Source of the DNA: Flavobacterium gelidicaeli
Lineage (GTDB): Bacteria > Bacteroidota > Bacteroidia > Flavobacteriales > Flavobacteriaceae
DNA length: 62,451 nucleotides
Assembly: GCF_013294005.1 (NCBI RefSeq)
Contig: NZ_JABSNK010000015.1
Coordinates: 1 to 62,451 of the forward strand
Reading direction: 5' to 3'
Shown: positions 45,745 through 55,063 of the stretch, in pieces
Layout of the letters: the number at the start of each line of letters is the position of its first letter
Position numbering within the stretch: the first letter of the stretch is position 1
Program-made: the position numbers and the translations under genes
The notes under the pieces: generated by a model
The model's database searches: none
What the model saw: only the letters and a program-made list of their open reading frames with translations
What the model was told of the DNA's origin: nothing

Positions 45745-47400
45745 ATGAGTCAAGATAAATTATTTGTTATAGCTATTGGGGGCACCGGAATGCGTTGCCT
45801 AGAATCCTTTACCCACTTATGCGGTATTGGGATGTTCGACAATCAGGAAATTGAAGTTCTTACTTTAGATACTGACCAAACTAATGGTAATAAAGCTAAA
45901 GCTGAAGAACTCATTCGACTATATAATCGAGTGAAAACTTTTGGCTCAAATGAAGGAGGAACACCTAATGCCAATACATTTTTTTCAGCAAAATTAAACC
46001 TGCATAGATATTGGACTAATTATGCAGGTACTGGCAGAGAAAATTATAAAAATTTATCTAAAATTTCTACAGGTATACCAGCGCAGCAACAAAAAAACAA
46101 ACTTATATCTGATTTATTTTTGGATACTGATTCTGTGCAAGAATTTGATTTAGCTCATGGTTATCGTGCCCAAACTCACTTGGGTTCAATGCTGATGTAT
46201 CATGGTATAATCGAAGCAGCACGTAATATCGCAAAAGGTGTTAATGTTCAACCTGAAGAAAAGGATTTGAACTCTTTCATGTCCAAATTAGAACAAGCAG
46301 GAGCTAATGCAAGGGTGTTTATTTTAGGATCTGTTTTTGGAGGCACGGGCGCATCATCCATACCAGTTATTCCCAAAGCTCTTCAAGAATTTATCAAAAT
46401 TAGGTCCGGAGGTAAATCAGATATTGACTTCTCAAAAGTAAAATTTGGAGCAACTTTACTAACTGAATATTTTACATTTAAGAAACCTGATAATAATCAA
46501 AAATCAACAAAACGAGATAGTGTAATCGCAGATTCTTCATTCTTTCCTTTAAATAGTCAAGCCGCTTTACAATTTTATCAAGGTGACCCTACGGTAAAAA
46601 AGACTTATAAAACTTTATACCATATTGGTTGGCCCATAGTAAGTAAAAAAGTAGACGAAGAAGGTAAAGAAAAAACAGAAACAGGCGGGGCAAATCAAAA
46701 AAACCCATGTCATATCACTGAGCTACTAAGTGCTTGTGCAGCTTATGATTTTTTTACACGTAAAAAAGGAATGGATGATTCAACTGCAGATGCTGAGTAT
46801 GTCTACAAAGCAGTCGAATTTAAAAACAATTCTTTTAATTTTTCTTTTAATGACTTCGTTGGTAATGAAAATAAAGCTGGGGAAACTTTTGCCAATAGAT
46901 TAGGAGCCTTTTTCTCATTGGCACATATATCTCTAACCATAAATAAAGCTTCTACTGGGGATTCTGGAATAAGAGGTTTTATTACAAGATGTGATCGACA
47001 AAAATTAACCCAATATAATTCTATTTCTGATGACGATTGTGATGATATAAATAACTATTTCAAACAATTTGCCTACACTTTTGAAAATGAAAAGTTTATT
47101 CCAGGTTGGCTGTATCAAATAAGAAATACAGTTGCTCCAGGAACATTTATGTTTGATAGTAAAGCTTTTCCTGACACCTCGAATGAATTAAAAAAATTAG
47201 ATGTAGGAACACTATTTAGTGATGCTAAATATCATTGGCCCAAAGGAGGAATAATGTCAGATCGGTATGATACTTTCGTTAAAGACCAGCTTATAAAACA
47301 AAATTACAAAGAAGAGCAAAAAGTATCGACTGTCAAAGAAAAGTTTATGGCTCATATTTATAATGCCATTACTGAATCTCAAGCAGAATTAACAAAATAA
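45745..47400 (+). CDS. Tubulin/FtsZ-like GTPase (Tubulin_2-like)
   Basis: A 551-residue soluble protein. The N-terminus LFVIAIGGTGMRCLESF is the first nucleotide-binding strand and loop. LTLDTDQTNGN is a second strand. The tubulin signature loop reads FGGTGASSIP at about residues 197-206 (family GGGTGSG/T). The C-terminal half is longer than in FtsZ and unassigned. It should bind GTP and may polymerise or act as a switch. It lies 10 bases before the Hsp70-like giant gene. Confidence 0.8.
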   Translation: MSQDKLFVIAIGGTGMRCLESFTHLCGIGMFDNQEIEVLTLDTDQTNGNKAKAEELIRLYNRVKTFGSNEGGTPNANTFFSAKLNLHRYWTNYAGTGRENYKNLSKISTGIPAQQQKNKLISDLFLDTDSVQEFDLAHGYRAQTHLGSMLMYHGIIEAARNIAKGVNVQPEEKDLNSFMSKLEQAGANARVFILGSVFGGTGASSIPVIPKALQEFIKIRSGGKSDIDFSKVKFGATLLTEYFTFKKPDNNQKSTKRDSVIADSSFFPLNSQAALQFYQGDPTVKKTYKTLYHIGWPIVSKKVDEEGKEKTETGGANQKNPCHITELLSACAAYDFFTRKKGMDDSTADAEYVYKAVEFKNNSFNFSFNDFVGNENKAGETFANRLGAFFSLAHISLTINKASTGDSGIRGFITRCDRQKLTQYNSISDDDCDDINNYFKQFAYTFENEKFIPGWLYQIRNTVAPGTFMFDSKAFPDTSNELKKLDVGTLFSDAKYHWPKGGIMSDRYDTFVKDQLIKQNYKEEQKVSTVKEKFMAHIYNAITESQAELTK

Positions 47401-47410
47401 ATTTAAAAAT

Positions 47411-50400
47411 ATGGCAGATAATCAAATAAAGGCACTTGCTATAAAAGTTCAGACTAAAGATGAACCAAGTGGTGTTCAATATGCTTGGGACAAAATACCT
47501 CAAATACAAGTTTTTACAAAAAGCATTGTTATTCCAGAAATTGGAGTTGATAAAGATGGAAATACTTCAGTAGATATTGGTTCTATAGTATCTGGTATGC
47601 CAACTGTGTACGCCAGAGCCAATATGTTTCGAAATGCCTTGGATAACGTTACAGATATGAAAGCAGAGGCTATAGGCCTTATGCTTTTCTACAAATCGTT
47701 AATAAGTGAATGGAAAGGTTTTGTCAGTTGCATTGCTTTAAACTATAAAGATTTTGAAATAGAAAGAGTTCATTTGTCTTATACTGATGGTAAGACAATA
47801 ATGGACACGGAAAATATTTATGAACCAATAGGTGCATTTGGTAATGTTCTTTTTGAAAGAAAACCTTTATGGTGTGATCAATCATTATCAAATAATACAG
47901 ACAAAATTCCTTTTATTGATGTTATTAAGTTTAAGGGTGACGTAGTAGGAGGAACATCTCCTGATTCATTCCTATTCACTGCAGTATCATATAAAATAAA
48001 AGAAAAACTCCCATTTATTAACGTTATTAATGGTAAGTTTATAGACCCATTACAATCTGAATTAAAATTTGAAGAACTTTCAAATATTTATGGATATGCT
48101 AAACATATTTTAAATAATATTGAAAAATTCAGAAATAACTTTAATGGTTTAGAAGAGTTTTTAAAACCAGATTACAGTAATTTGTCAGGCTGCATCCAAA
48201 ATTGGATGTCTGATATGATTAAATATCAAGAGACTAAAGGATACCCAAGGTTAGAGAACCCTTCTCCTCCAGAAGTTGGTTCAATTTTCGAATATCCTTT
48301 TAATCTCCTTTTCAATTACTCTACTGAATTGTATGGTTTAGACGGTCAAATTTCTAGTGATGCTACTGAGGGTAGTATAGCTTTTGATCCCAAAGACCTC
48401 TTGTTACATGATACTACCGAAATTGCTCGAATAAGGTTTGGTGGTGCAGAAATAAAAAATTATTTAAAATCAAAACCAATTCTATTATTAGAAGCAACAA
48501 CCTTAGGACAACCTAACGATTATAGCTTTTTTACATTACCGCTGACTCCATTAGCCTTAAATTTATTTGGTTCACAGCTTGATGCATTAGTTGGTTTAGA
48601 TGACAATTCGAATGTAAAATCAAGAATAACAGCAATATATGACCCTAATGATAAAGATGGTGAAAAATTAACTGTTAAACTGAATTTGTATACTAAAACT
48701 GGGGCTTTAATAACAAAAGAATTAAAATACAATGTAAATCACGAGACTATCAAGGGTAAAGATATATTGATGTGGCCGAACTTTATTTCAAAACAATGGA
48801 ATAGATATTTCCTTTATTCGGAAATCCCTCATAATGATATAAAATTTCAGGCAACTCCTTTCATTGGCGATGTTAATGATCCTTACTTTAGAATTATTTT
48901 AGATGAAAAAGGAGTTCCTGTTTATCTTGCTGATAAAGGAAAATCGACTTTACTTACTGATAAAAACAGTAAAAATATTAAATTTGAATTGCATGTTAGT
49001 TCAAATCCTGCTATCGCAGACAACGCCTACAAATACGAAATATACGAGAGTAATCAACCTTTTAAAGGAATAAAGTTTGCATTCAATGGTATCGATTGTG
49101 GTTTTGGTATTATAAGATATCATGCTACTGATAATACAGTTTTACCACATAATATGCTTTCTATAACTAAAGATTTAATTGGAGCCAAATTAGGTGTAGA
49201 TTTTGGAAGTACTAATTCATCCGTGGCTTATTATTCTGAAGGGACAAATTCCGTTTGCGATAATCTTATATTAAAGAACAGAAGGGTTTCTCTTCTTTCT
49301 GATGATGCAAAAAATAATGATGAAAGACCAGCTGTTGAAGACGAAATCTTCTTTTTTCAAAATGACGAAATAATTACTAATTCAATAAAGTCAGTTTTAA
49401 CTATCCATGATACAAGAAGATTGGTAAATGAAGACAATATATCATCTGATTCTTTGGCTTCGCAAATTGTAAAAGGAGGATTTCCCTGCTTTGAAAAAAA
49501 CCTACCAATTGAAAGTGCTCAAAACAATTTATATACTTTAAATTATAATAGAGCTGGAAAAGCTGAAATAGTTTACAACATGAAATGGTCGACTCAAAGT
49601 ATCGACAAAAGTTATAAAAAGGCATATTTAAGTTCTTTGCTGCTACATGTTTATGCTCAGCTTTTTATAGAAAATCATGAACCAAAAACATTAAAATGGT
49701 CTTACCCGTCCTCAATGGGCAAAGATTTGTTATCAACCTATCGTGGTATTTGGGATTCTTTAAAAGAAATTAACCCAATTATAAGTAACTCCAAGCCATT
49801 AGTGATCTTTCCTCCTTCAGATCTTTCAGATCTTGGTGATACTTCTTCAGAAAACTCTTGGAGCAGTGAAGGGAATAAGGAAAATTCCAGCTGGGGATCA
49901 TCTGATAGCGGCAATAACAGTTGGGGTACTGCACCAGAGTCTATACTAATGCCAGTGGATTCAGGCTGGGGTGATAGTAATACGAAGCAAAATGTAAGTA
50001 CAGTAGTTGATATTGCTACTGAAACTAGTCCAATCCGTTTTGATTTTAAAGAATTAGATAATGAAGAGTCATTAACTGAAGCTTGTGCAGTTGCAAACTA
50101 TTTACTTAGACCTGGAAAAGGTATCGAATTAGGACCAGATGAACTAGTACTTTGTTTTGATATCGGTGGAAGCACTACTGACATATCTGCTTTATGTCAA
50201 ATGAATGGAGGGAAGGCCATGATAAAGCAAAATTCTATCCGATTTGCCGCTCAACGTGTTGCAGATGCAACTAGGTATTCACCAAACTTCAAATCGGTGT
50301 TATTGAAAATGTGTGAAAAGAAGAAAATTAAAATTGAAGGTTTAAATACTCCTATTAATAAATTTACAGAAAATACAGCATCCTATTATTTTGAACAAGT

Positions 50401-51289
50401 GGTTGATAGGTTAGATGCGTCTGATTTTGATGATTTTTATAGATTAATAGCTGCCGAATGTAAAGAGATGATGAGTGTAAACTTATATGTCACTGGCATG
50501 ATTATGTTTTACGCAGGTCAATTAACTCAGAAATTAAGAGCAGAAATTGTTAAATCAGAGGATGCTCCAGCAGCTGTTAAAGCACTTGCTCCAAAAATAA
50601 GAATAGCTTTTGCGGGTAAAGGAGCGAGGATATTTGATTGGTTCAATGCTGTGAATCCAAAAGCAGCAAATGATTACTACACCCAAATGTTTATAAGAGG
50701 CATTGGAGGTGAGGCCATCGCAAGAATAACTATTAGACCTATAAGTATAAATCCACTTCAGATTATCGACATTAATGGCCAGAAATCTGATAATAATGTA
50801 GATGTAAAATATGAAGTATCAAAAGGTTTAGCAATACCAACAGATCAAACAAGAATATTAGTCCCAAGAAATAAAACTGCAATCGAAGTTTTAGGGGAAG
50901 AAAATTTTTGTATTGTAACTTCTACAGGAGAATTTAAATATTTAGAATCTTCCAATTCTATCACTCCTGAAATGATGGAAAATATAGGAGGTTACTTTAT
51001 TTGTCTTCCTCCACAAGGTAAGCAACCTTGTCCGAGATTTATGGATTTTGCTGATTTGTTTTATAAAGTATCCTCTTCAATGTTTGGACTGAAGATGAGC
51101 CAAAATGAATTTATGGCTGGCTTTCTCGATATGAACATAGTAAACTATATTAAAGGAGAGTCAGAATTTATAGAAGCACAAAAAAGAAAAAAAGATCAGA
51201 AGAAATTTGATTACGTCATACCTATAATTATTTTAGAAGGTATGAAGTTTTTTGAAAATCATTTGATGAAAGCAATTCGTAATTCTTAA
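47411..51289 (+). CDS. Large protein with a C-terminal actin/Hsp70-type ATPase core
   Basis: A 1292-residue protein. Residues 1-~590 are a large unassigned domain. The ATPase core begins with LGVDFGSTNSSVAYY (phosphate-1, ~594), is broken by a low-complexity linker rich in Ser, Trp, Gly and Asn (~813-863), and goes on with LCFDIGGSTTDIS (phosphate-2, ~913) and IAFAGKGARIFDW (adenosine site, ~1066). All three actin-superfamily nucleotide motifs are present, so it should hydrolyse ATP. It has no Hsp70 substrate-binding domain; the N-terminal domain may replace it. Confidence 0.85.
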   Translation: MADNQIKALAIKVQTKDEPSGVQYAWDKIPQIQVFTKSIVIPEIGVDKDGNTSVDIGSIVSGMPTVYARANMFRNALDNVTDMKAEAIGLMLFYKSLISEWKGFVSCIALNYKDFEIERVHLSYTDGKTIMDTENIYEPIGAFGNVLFERKPLWCDQSLSNNTDKIPFIDVIKFKGDVVGGTSPDSFLFTAVSYKIKEKLPFINVINGKFIDPLQSELKFEELSNIYGYAKHILNNIEKFRNNFNGLEEFLKPDYSNLSGCIQNWMSDMIKYQETKGYPRLENPSPPEVGSIFEYPFNLLFNYSTELYGLDGQISSDATEGSIAFDPKDLLLHDTTEIARIRFGGAEIKNYLKSKPILLLEATTLGQPNDYSFFTLPLTPLALNLFGSQLDALVGLDDNSNVKSRITAIYDPNDKDGEKLTVKLNLYTKTGALITKELKYNVNHETIKGKDILMWPNFISKQWNRYFLYSEIPHNDIKFQATPFIGDVNDPYFRIILDEKGVPVYLADKGKSTLLTDKNSKNIKFELHVSSNPAIADNAYKYEIYESNQPFKGIKFAFNGIDCGFGIIRYHATDNTVLPHNMLSITKDLIGAKLGVDFGSTNSSVAYYSEGTNSVCDNLILKNRRVSLLSDDAKNNDERPAVEDEIFFFQNDEIITNSIKSVLTIHDTRRLVNEDNISSDSLASQIVKGGFPCFEKNLPIESAQNNLYTLNYNRAGKAEIVYNMKWSTQSIDKSYKKAYLSSLLLHVYAQLFIENHEPKTLKWSYPSSMGKDLLSTYRGIWDSLKEINPIISNSKPLVIFPPSDLSDLGDTSSENSWSSEGNKENSSWGSSDSGNNSWGTAPESILMPVDSGWGDSNTKQNVSTVVDIATETSPIRFDFKELDNEESLTEACAVANYLLRPGKGIELGPDELVLCFDIGGSTTDISALCQMNGGKAMIKQNSIRFAAQRVADATRYSPNFKSVLLKMCEKKKIKIEGLNTPINKFTENTASYYFEQVVDRLDASDFDDFYRLIAAECKEMMSVNLYVTGMIMFYAGQLTQKLRAEIVKSEDAPAAVKALAPKIRIAFAGKGARIFDWFNAVNPKAANDYYTQMFIRGIGGEAIARITIRPISINPLQIIDINGQKSDNNVDVKYEVSKGLAIPTDQTRILVPRNKTAIEVLGEENFCIVTSTGEFKYLESSNSITPEMMENIGGYFICLPPQGKQPCPRFMDFADLFYKVSSSMFGLKMSQNEFMAGFLDMNIVNYIKGESEFIEAQKRKKDQKKFDYVIPIIILEGMKFFENHLMKAIRNS

Positions 51290-51295
51290 GTATAG

Positions 51296-52633
51296 ATGAC
51301 ATTTTGTGTACTAATAAAAATTTCAAAGTATAAGGTTTCTTTTTGGTATCAATCAGAAAGAAACCCTTATGCACCATTAGTAAGGAACGATTTAAATGAA
51401 ATTCCATTATATTTTTATGTAAATGGGAATGATTTTATTTTTGGAAATGCTATGGCCAAAGAGCGATTTAATTCAAACCACCCCGATGCATTTGGAAATT
51501 ATTTTGAAATTATAAAAAATCCAACGCAACATTTTAATATTTATGGTAACGCAAAACCAGTTAAACAATTGCTTTACTATGGAATAGAGCAGTATTTATC
51601 ACATTTCATTAATGCTATTTTGTTTAAAAATGACTCCATCGAATCCTATCGACAAAATTTCCCCTTACGTTTTTGGTTTGACACAGATTTAGAAGAAAAC
51701 GAAAAATCTTTAATTGAAAATTTATTCTTAGAAGCTGGATACGATAATATTGAAAGAGTTAATTTTAACAAATCACTATTACAGACTTTATCCATTAATG
51801 CTATTATAAAAAGCAATATGTCTGTTTTACTACTTAATGGCATCAATAACGATCTTTATCTAGAACTCTTTAAAGATATAAAAGAACCAGCACAGGCTTT
51901 ATCAAAATTATTAGGTCAGGGTGCTGATGTGAGAATAAATATTTTAGCAGATATGATTCTTGAAGATATACTTATACAAAATTCATATTTAACAGTTAAC
52001 AAAGAACATGAAATTGCTATGTTACTCGCTTATTCATCTGAATTATTAGAAAAAAGCACAACTATAATCAAAGGAAAAGCAACTCTTACAGATGGAAAAG
52101 AATATTTTTTTGAAGTAAACAAAATTAGCTTGAATGAGAGATTATTGTACTCATCTAATGATAACATTATGTATGCAACAATTGATGACTTATTAAAAGT
52201 AAATAATACGTCTATCAGTAACACAATAATATTATTAGGGAGTAAGGAAATAAATACTTCATATTTATTAAAAAAATTACTAAGTAAATACCCGAATGTT
52301 ATAGGTGTCGAAAAAGTACAAAGTAATGATGCTATGAAATTAATTTTCTCTAAAATAGCTAATTCTGGATACATGGCAATAAAAAACACTAACGTATCCC
52401 CCCCGGTCATTACTATTCCACCTCCCGTCCAAAGAAGTAAAATAGTAGTGAATTCAGTTACAAGAATAAATACTCCTCCTATTTTAAACGTGCCTCCAAA
52501 AATAAAAACACCGCCAATAATAAATATACCGCAAAAGATTACTTTACCACCACCACAAAAAACACCCCAAGTAATACTGCCAACAAAGAGTAATAAATAT
52601 CCTCCACCTCCTCCGCCTATTCCTAAAAAATAA
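51296..52633 (+). CDS. Degenerate Hsp70-like protein with a proline-rich tail
   Basis: A 445-residue protein starting 6 bases after the large ATPase gene. Order and spacing follow an Hsp70 nucleotide-binding domain: FIFGNAMAKERF, LIENLFLEAGYDNIERVNF (Hsp70-like AAGL...IN), SVLLLNGINNDLYLELF at the phosphate-2 place and IILLGSKEINTSYLLKKLL at the adenosine place. The glycine and Asp residues needed for ATP are missing. The last ~60 residues carry repeated PPxI and PPPPPP. It is probably a non-catalytic partner with a tail for SH3-like or other binding. Confidence 0.65.
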   Translation: MTFCVLIKISKYKVSFWYQSERNPYAPLVRNDLNEIPLYFYVNGNDFIFGNAMAKERFNSNHPDAFGNYFEIIKNPTQHFNIYGNAKPVKQLLYYGIEQYLSHFINAILFKNDSIESYRQNFPLRFWFDTDLEENEKSLIENLFLEAGYDNIERVNFNKSLLQTLSINAIIKSNMSVLLLNGINNDLYLELFKDIKEPAQALSKLLGQGADVRINILADMILEDILIQNSYLTVNKEHEIAMLLAYSSELLEKSTTIIKGKATLTDGKEYFFEVNKISLNERLLYSSNDNIMYATIDDLLKVNNTSISNTIILLGSKEINTSYLLKKLLSKYPNVIGVEKVQSNDAMKLIFSKIANSGYMAIKNTNVSPPVITIPPPVQRSKIVVNSVTRINTPPILNVPPKIKTPPIINIPQKITLPPPQKTPQVILPTKSNKYPPPPPPIPKK

Positions 52634-52768
52634 AAAGATCAGGAACAAGAAAGTCGATTTGTTATCAGCCTCATTTTAAAAAGGTTAACGGTTGATTTTG
52701 CTATAACGTCATCATAATTAGGTAAATATGGAAAAACAAATAAATAAACTTTTAAAAAGAAAAATATA

Positions 52769-53332
52769 ATGATAAATCTAGAAAAGAAAAAATCAATTAA
52801 CCTTACACAAGCAGTTCCTTCGTTAAATAATGTTAGAGTTGGTTTAAGTTGGGATGATGTACAAATCAATGGTAAATCACCTGATTGTGATGCTTCAGTT
52901 TTTATGCTTGGAGAAAACGGAAAAGTTCCAAATGATAAGTATTTCGTGTTTTTCAATAACCTAAGTAGCGAAGATAATTCAGTGATACATAATGGTGATA
53001 ACAGGACGGGAGCCAGTGTTGGTGATGATGAAACAATAGATATCAATCTTTCCCAAGTAAGTTCTTTATGTGTTCAAATGATCGTTACAATTACGATTCA
53101 TAATATAGATGAAGGTTTTAATTTTGATGCTACAATTAATCCAAGTGTCCGTATCTATAACAGTATAAATAATTCGATTATTTGTCAGTATGAATTAAGT
53201 GAAAATTTTTCTGGTTGTGATTCATTGATTATTGGTCGTCTCTATAGAAATGGTTCTGATTGGGAATTTGAAGCGATGGGTCAGGCATTTTCAGGAGGGC
53301 TTGAAGCAACTGTAGATTTGTATTGTAAGTAA
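52769..53332 (+). CDS. TerD-family protein 1
   Basis: A 187-residue TerD domain protein. It starts INLEKKKSINLTQAVPSL (family ISLxKGxxIxLxK), followed by CDASVFML and the calcium-binding acidic loop HNGDNRTGASVGDDETI, with the FGRLYRNGSDWEFEAMG-like end conserved as GRLYRNGSDWEFEA. TerD proteins bind Ca2+ and are found in tellurite/stress and phage-defence-like loci. A 135-base gap separates it from the Hsp70-like gene. Confidence 0.88.
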   Translation: MINLEKKKSINLTQAVPSLNNVRVGLSWDDVQINGKSPDCDASVFMLGENGKVPNDKYFVFFNNLSSEDNSVIHNGDNRTGASVGDDETIDINLSQVSSLCVQMIVTITIHNIDEGFNFDATINPSVRIYNSINNSIICQYELSENFSGCDSLIIGRLYRNGSDWEFEAMGQAFSGGLEATVDLYCK

Positions 53333-53352
53333 TAAATTTAAAATAAATAATT

Positions 53353-54006
53353 ATGAGTAGTTTTAATTTAAGTAAAGGTGAAAGGTTTTCTCTTAGCAAG
53401 TCAGCACCGGGTTTAACAATTGCACGCATAGGAATGGGATGGAATCCAAATGAAGAACCACATGGTCCAGATTTTGATTTGGATGTTTCAGCATTCGCAA
53501 TAAATAGTAACTATAAAATTCCATCTGACAGCTATTTTGTTTTTTACGGTCAAGTTCGCATGGGAAATTGCGTTGAAGATGAGATAGAAAAGGGTTTTTC
53601 TAGGCCAATTACTGCGGATAAATCCATTTTGGGAGCTATTGATGATCCTGACGGAAGAAGAAGTGATGGTAACGATGATGAAGATATGATTTTTGACTTG
53701 TCAAAAGTAAACTCTGATATTGAGCAAATAATCATTTGTGCTTCGATTTGTAAATATCCACATGATAATAAAAAAGATATAAGAACATTATCTCAAAACT
53801 TTGGGATGGTAGATGATTGTTATATAAGGATAATTAATGAACAAACTGGAGAGGAAATTGTTCGTTATGACTTAGCTAAGCAATTTATCAATGAAGATGC
53901 CGTTGAATTTGGTCGTTTGTTCCGAGTTGGTAATACATGGGAGTTTGAAGCGATGGGCAGAGCTCATAACGGAAGTTTACAAACACTTGTAGACATGTAT
54001 ACATAA
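53353..54006 (+). CDS. TerD-family protein 2
   Basis: A 217-residue TerD domain protein: FNLSKGERFSLSKSAPGL start, GPDFDLDVSAFAI, an acidic Ca2+ loop with DDPDGRRSDGNDDEDM, and a GRLFRVGNTWEFEAMG end. Compared with the first copy it has a 20-25 residue insertion before the acidic loop. It is encoded 20 bases after TerD 1, probably by an old duplication. It ends 19 bases before the OmpA-like gene. Confidence 0.9.
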   Translation: MSSFNLSKGERFSLSKSAPGLTIARIGMGWNPNEEPHGPDFDLDVSAFAINSNYKIPSDSYFVFYGQVRMGNCVEDEIEKGFSRPITADKSILGAIDDPDGRRSDGNDDEDMIFDLSKVNSDIEQIIICASICKYPHDNKKDIRTLSQNFGMVDDCYIRIINEQTGEEIVRYDLAKQFINEDAVEFGRLFRVGNTWEFEAMGRAHNGSLQTLVDMYT

Positions 54007-54025
54007 CTAACTTAAAAATTATAAT

Positions 54026-54811
54026 ATGGCATTCAATTTAAATAAAAGTGAGGATTCTAAAAGCAAATTTGACTTATCAAAAAATAATATAGACATTCCT
54101 GCTGTTACTAACACTGACCCAATTGTTGAGAATCCTGAGAAATCAAAGAAATGGATATTTCTATTGGCTGGATTAATCTTAGTAGGTGTCGCTAGTAGCT
54201 ATTTCTTCTTAGACTCAAAAGAAGTTAATAACAATGAGAATGAAACTAAATCTGTTTCCATAATTAAGTCAAACGATAATGAGGAAGAGTTATCAAATAT
54301 TGTAAGTGAAGTAAAAGATAGTTCTAAAGTAGCTAATAAAAGTCTTTCAAGGAGTGATGATTACAGCAATATCAATTCTAAAGTAAAATCACCCTCAAAT
54401 GATGTAAAAACGGATAATGCTGCTTCAAATGAAAGTGCTGTAGCTGGAACAAATTCAGAAAACGGGAAATCTTCCAACGATTTGCCATACAAGAATGGGG
54501 AATTCTACAATATATATCAATTTCCTTTTGGAGCCGCAAACTTTACATCTTCAAATGTAGAATTGGACAATTTGGTAAATGTCTTAAAAAACAATTCAGA
54601 ATTGAAAATTTCAATAATTGCATATACTGATAATGTAGGAGGTACAAATGTGAATCAGCAACTATCTGTTAAAAGAGCTAAAGCTATTTTTAATTATATA
54701 GTTTCTAAGGGGATTATTGCAGAAAGATTATCTTATGAAGGAAAAGGAATCTCTACAAAATATCCCACTCAAGGTGAAAACCGCAGAGCTGAATTTATTC
54801 TTAAAGGTTAA
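54026..54811 (+). CDS. Membrane-anchored OmpA-like protein with a TerD-like N-terminus
   Basis: A 261-residue protein. A single membrane segment at ~45-64 follows a cytoplasmic stretch, then a Ser/Asn/Lys-rich linker (~70-160) and an OmpA/MotB-like peptidoglycan-binding domain (~170-261; TDNVGGTNVNQQLSVKRAKA, GENRRAEFIL). The first residues, FNLNKSEDSKSKFDLSK, closely follow the TerD start FNLSKGERFSLSK. It may tie cytoplasmic TerD complexes to the cell wall. It ends at a terminator. Confidence 0.8.
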   Translation: MAFNLNKSEDSKSKFDLSKNNIDIPAVTNTDPIVENPEKSKKWIFLLAGLILVGVASSYFFLDSKEVNNNENETKSVSIIKSNDNEEELSNIVSEVKDSSKVANKSLSRSDDYSNINSKVKSPSNDVKTDNAASNESAVAGTNSENGKSSNDLPYKNGEFYNIYQFPFGAANFTSSNVELDNLVNVLKNNSELKISIIAYTDNVGGTNVNQQLSVKRAKAIFNYIVSKGIIAERLSYEGKGISTKYPTQGENRRAEFILKG

Positions 54812-54826
54812 TAGATTTTTTAATTT

Positions 54827-54861
54827 GGAGTATCAGTGAATACTATTGATACTCCTTTTTA
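54827..54861 (+). terminator. Terminator after the OmpA-like gene
   Basis: Stem GGAGTATCA/TGATACTCC with an 11-base loop and a T tract, 16 bases past the stop. It ends the main Ter-like operon. Confidence 0.8.
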
Positions 54862-54869
54862 TATTACTA

Positions 54870-55061
54870 ATGATACATATAATACAAATTATTGCAGGAC
54901 TTTTTATATGGTTAATATTACCTATACTAATAAACAAAAAGGTTAAGAATAAAAAGGCCGTGAAAAAAATTATATCCTTATCATGCGCTGTTTTGGGTTT
55001 CGGAATTATTTTTTTGGGAATAGTTGATTTTGCAATTAATTTTTTAAATCTAAATAATTAG
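54870..55061 (+). CDS. Small two-TM membrane protein
   Basis: A 63-residue hydrophobic protein with two membrane segments around a Lys-rich loop. The ORF opens at a TTG at 54846, inside the terminator stem, so I prefer ATG at 54870. It ends 2 bases before the protease gene. No family recognised. Confidence 0.5.
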   Translation: MIHIIQIIAGLFIWLILPILINKKVKNKKAVKKIISLSCAVLGFGIIFLGIVDFAINFLNLNN

Positions 55062-55063
55062 TT

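Noticed and set aside
47168..47176. Exact copy of the ECF -35-like half (minus strand) in the tubulin-like gene
   Set aside because: No GTC at the required spacing, and it would point against the gene. Chance occurrence.
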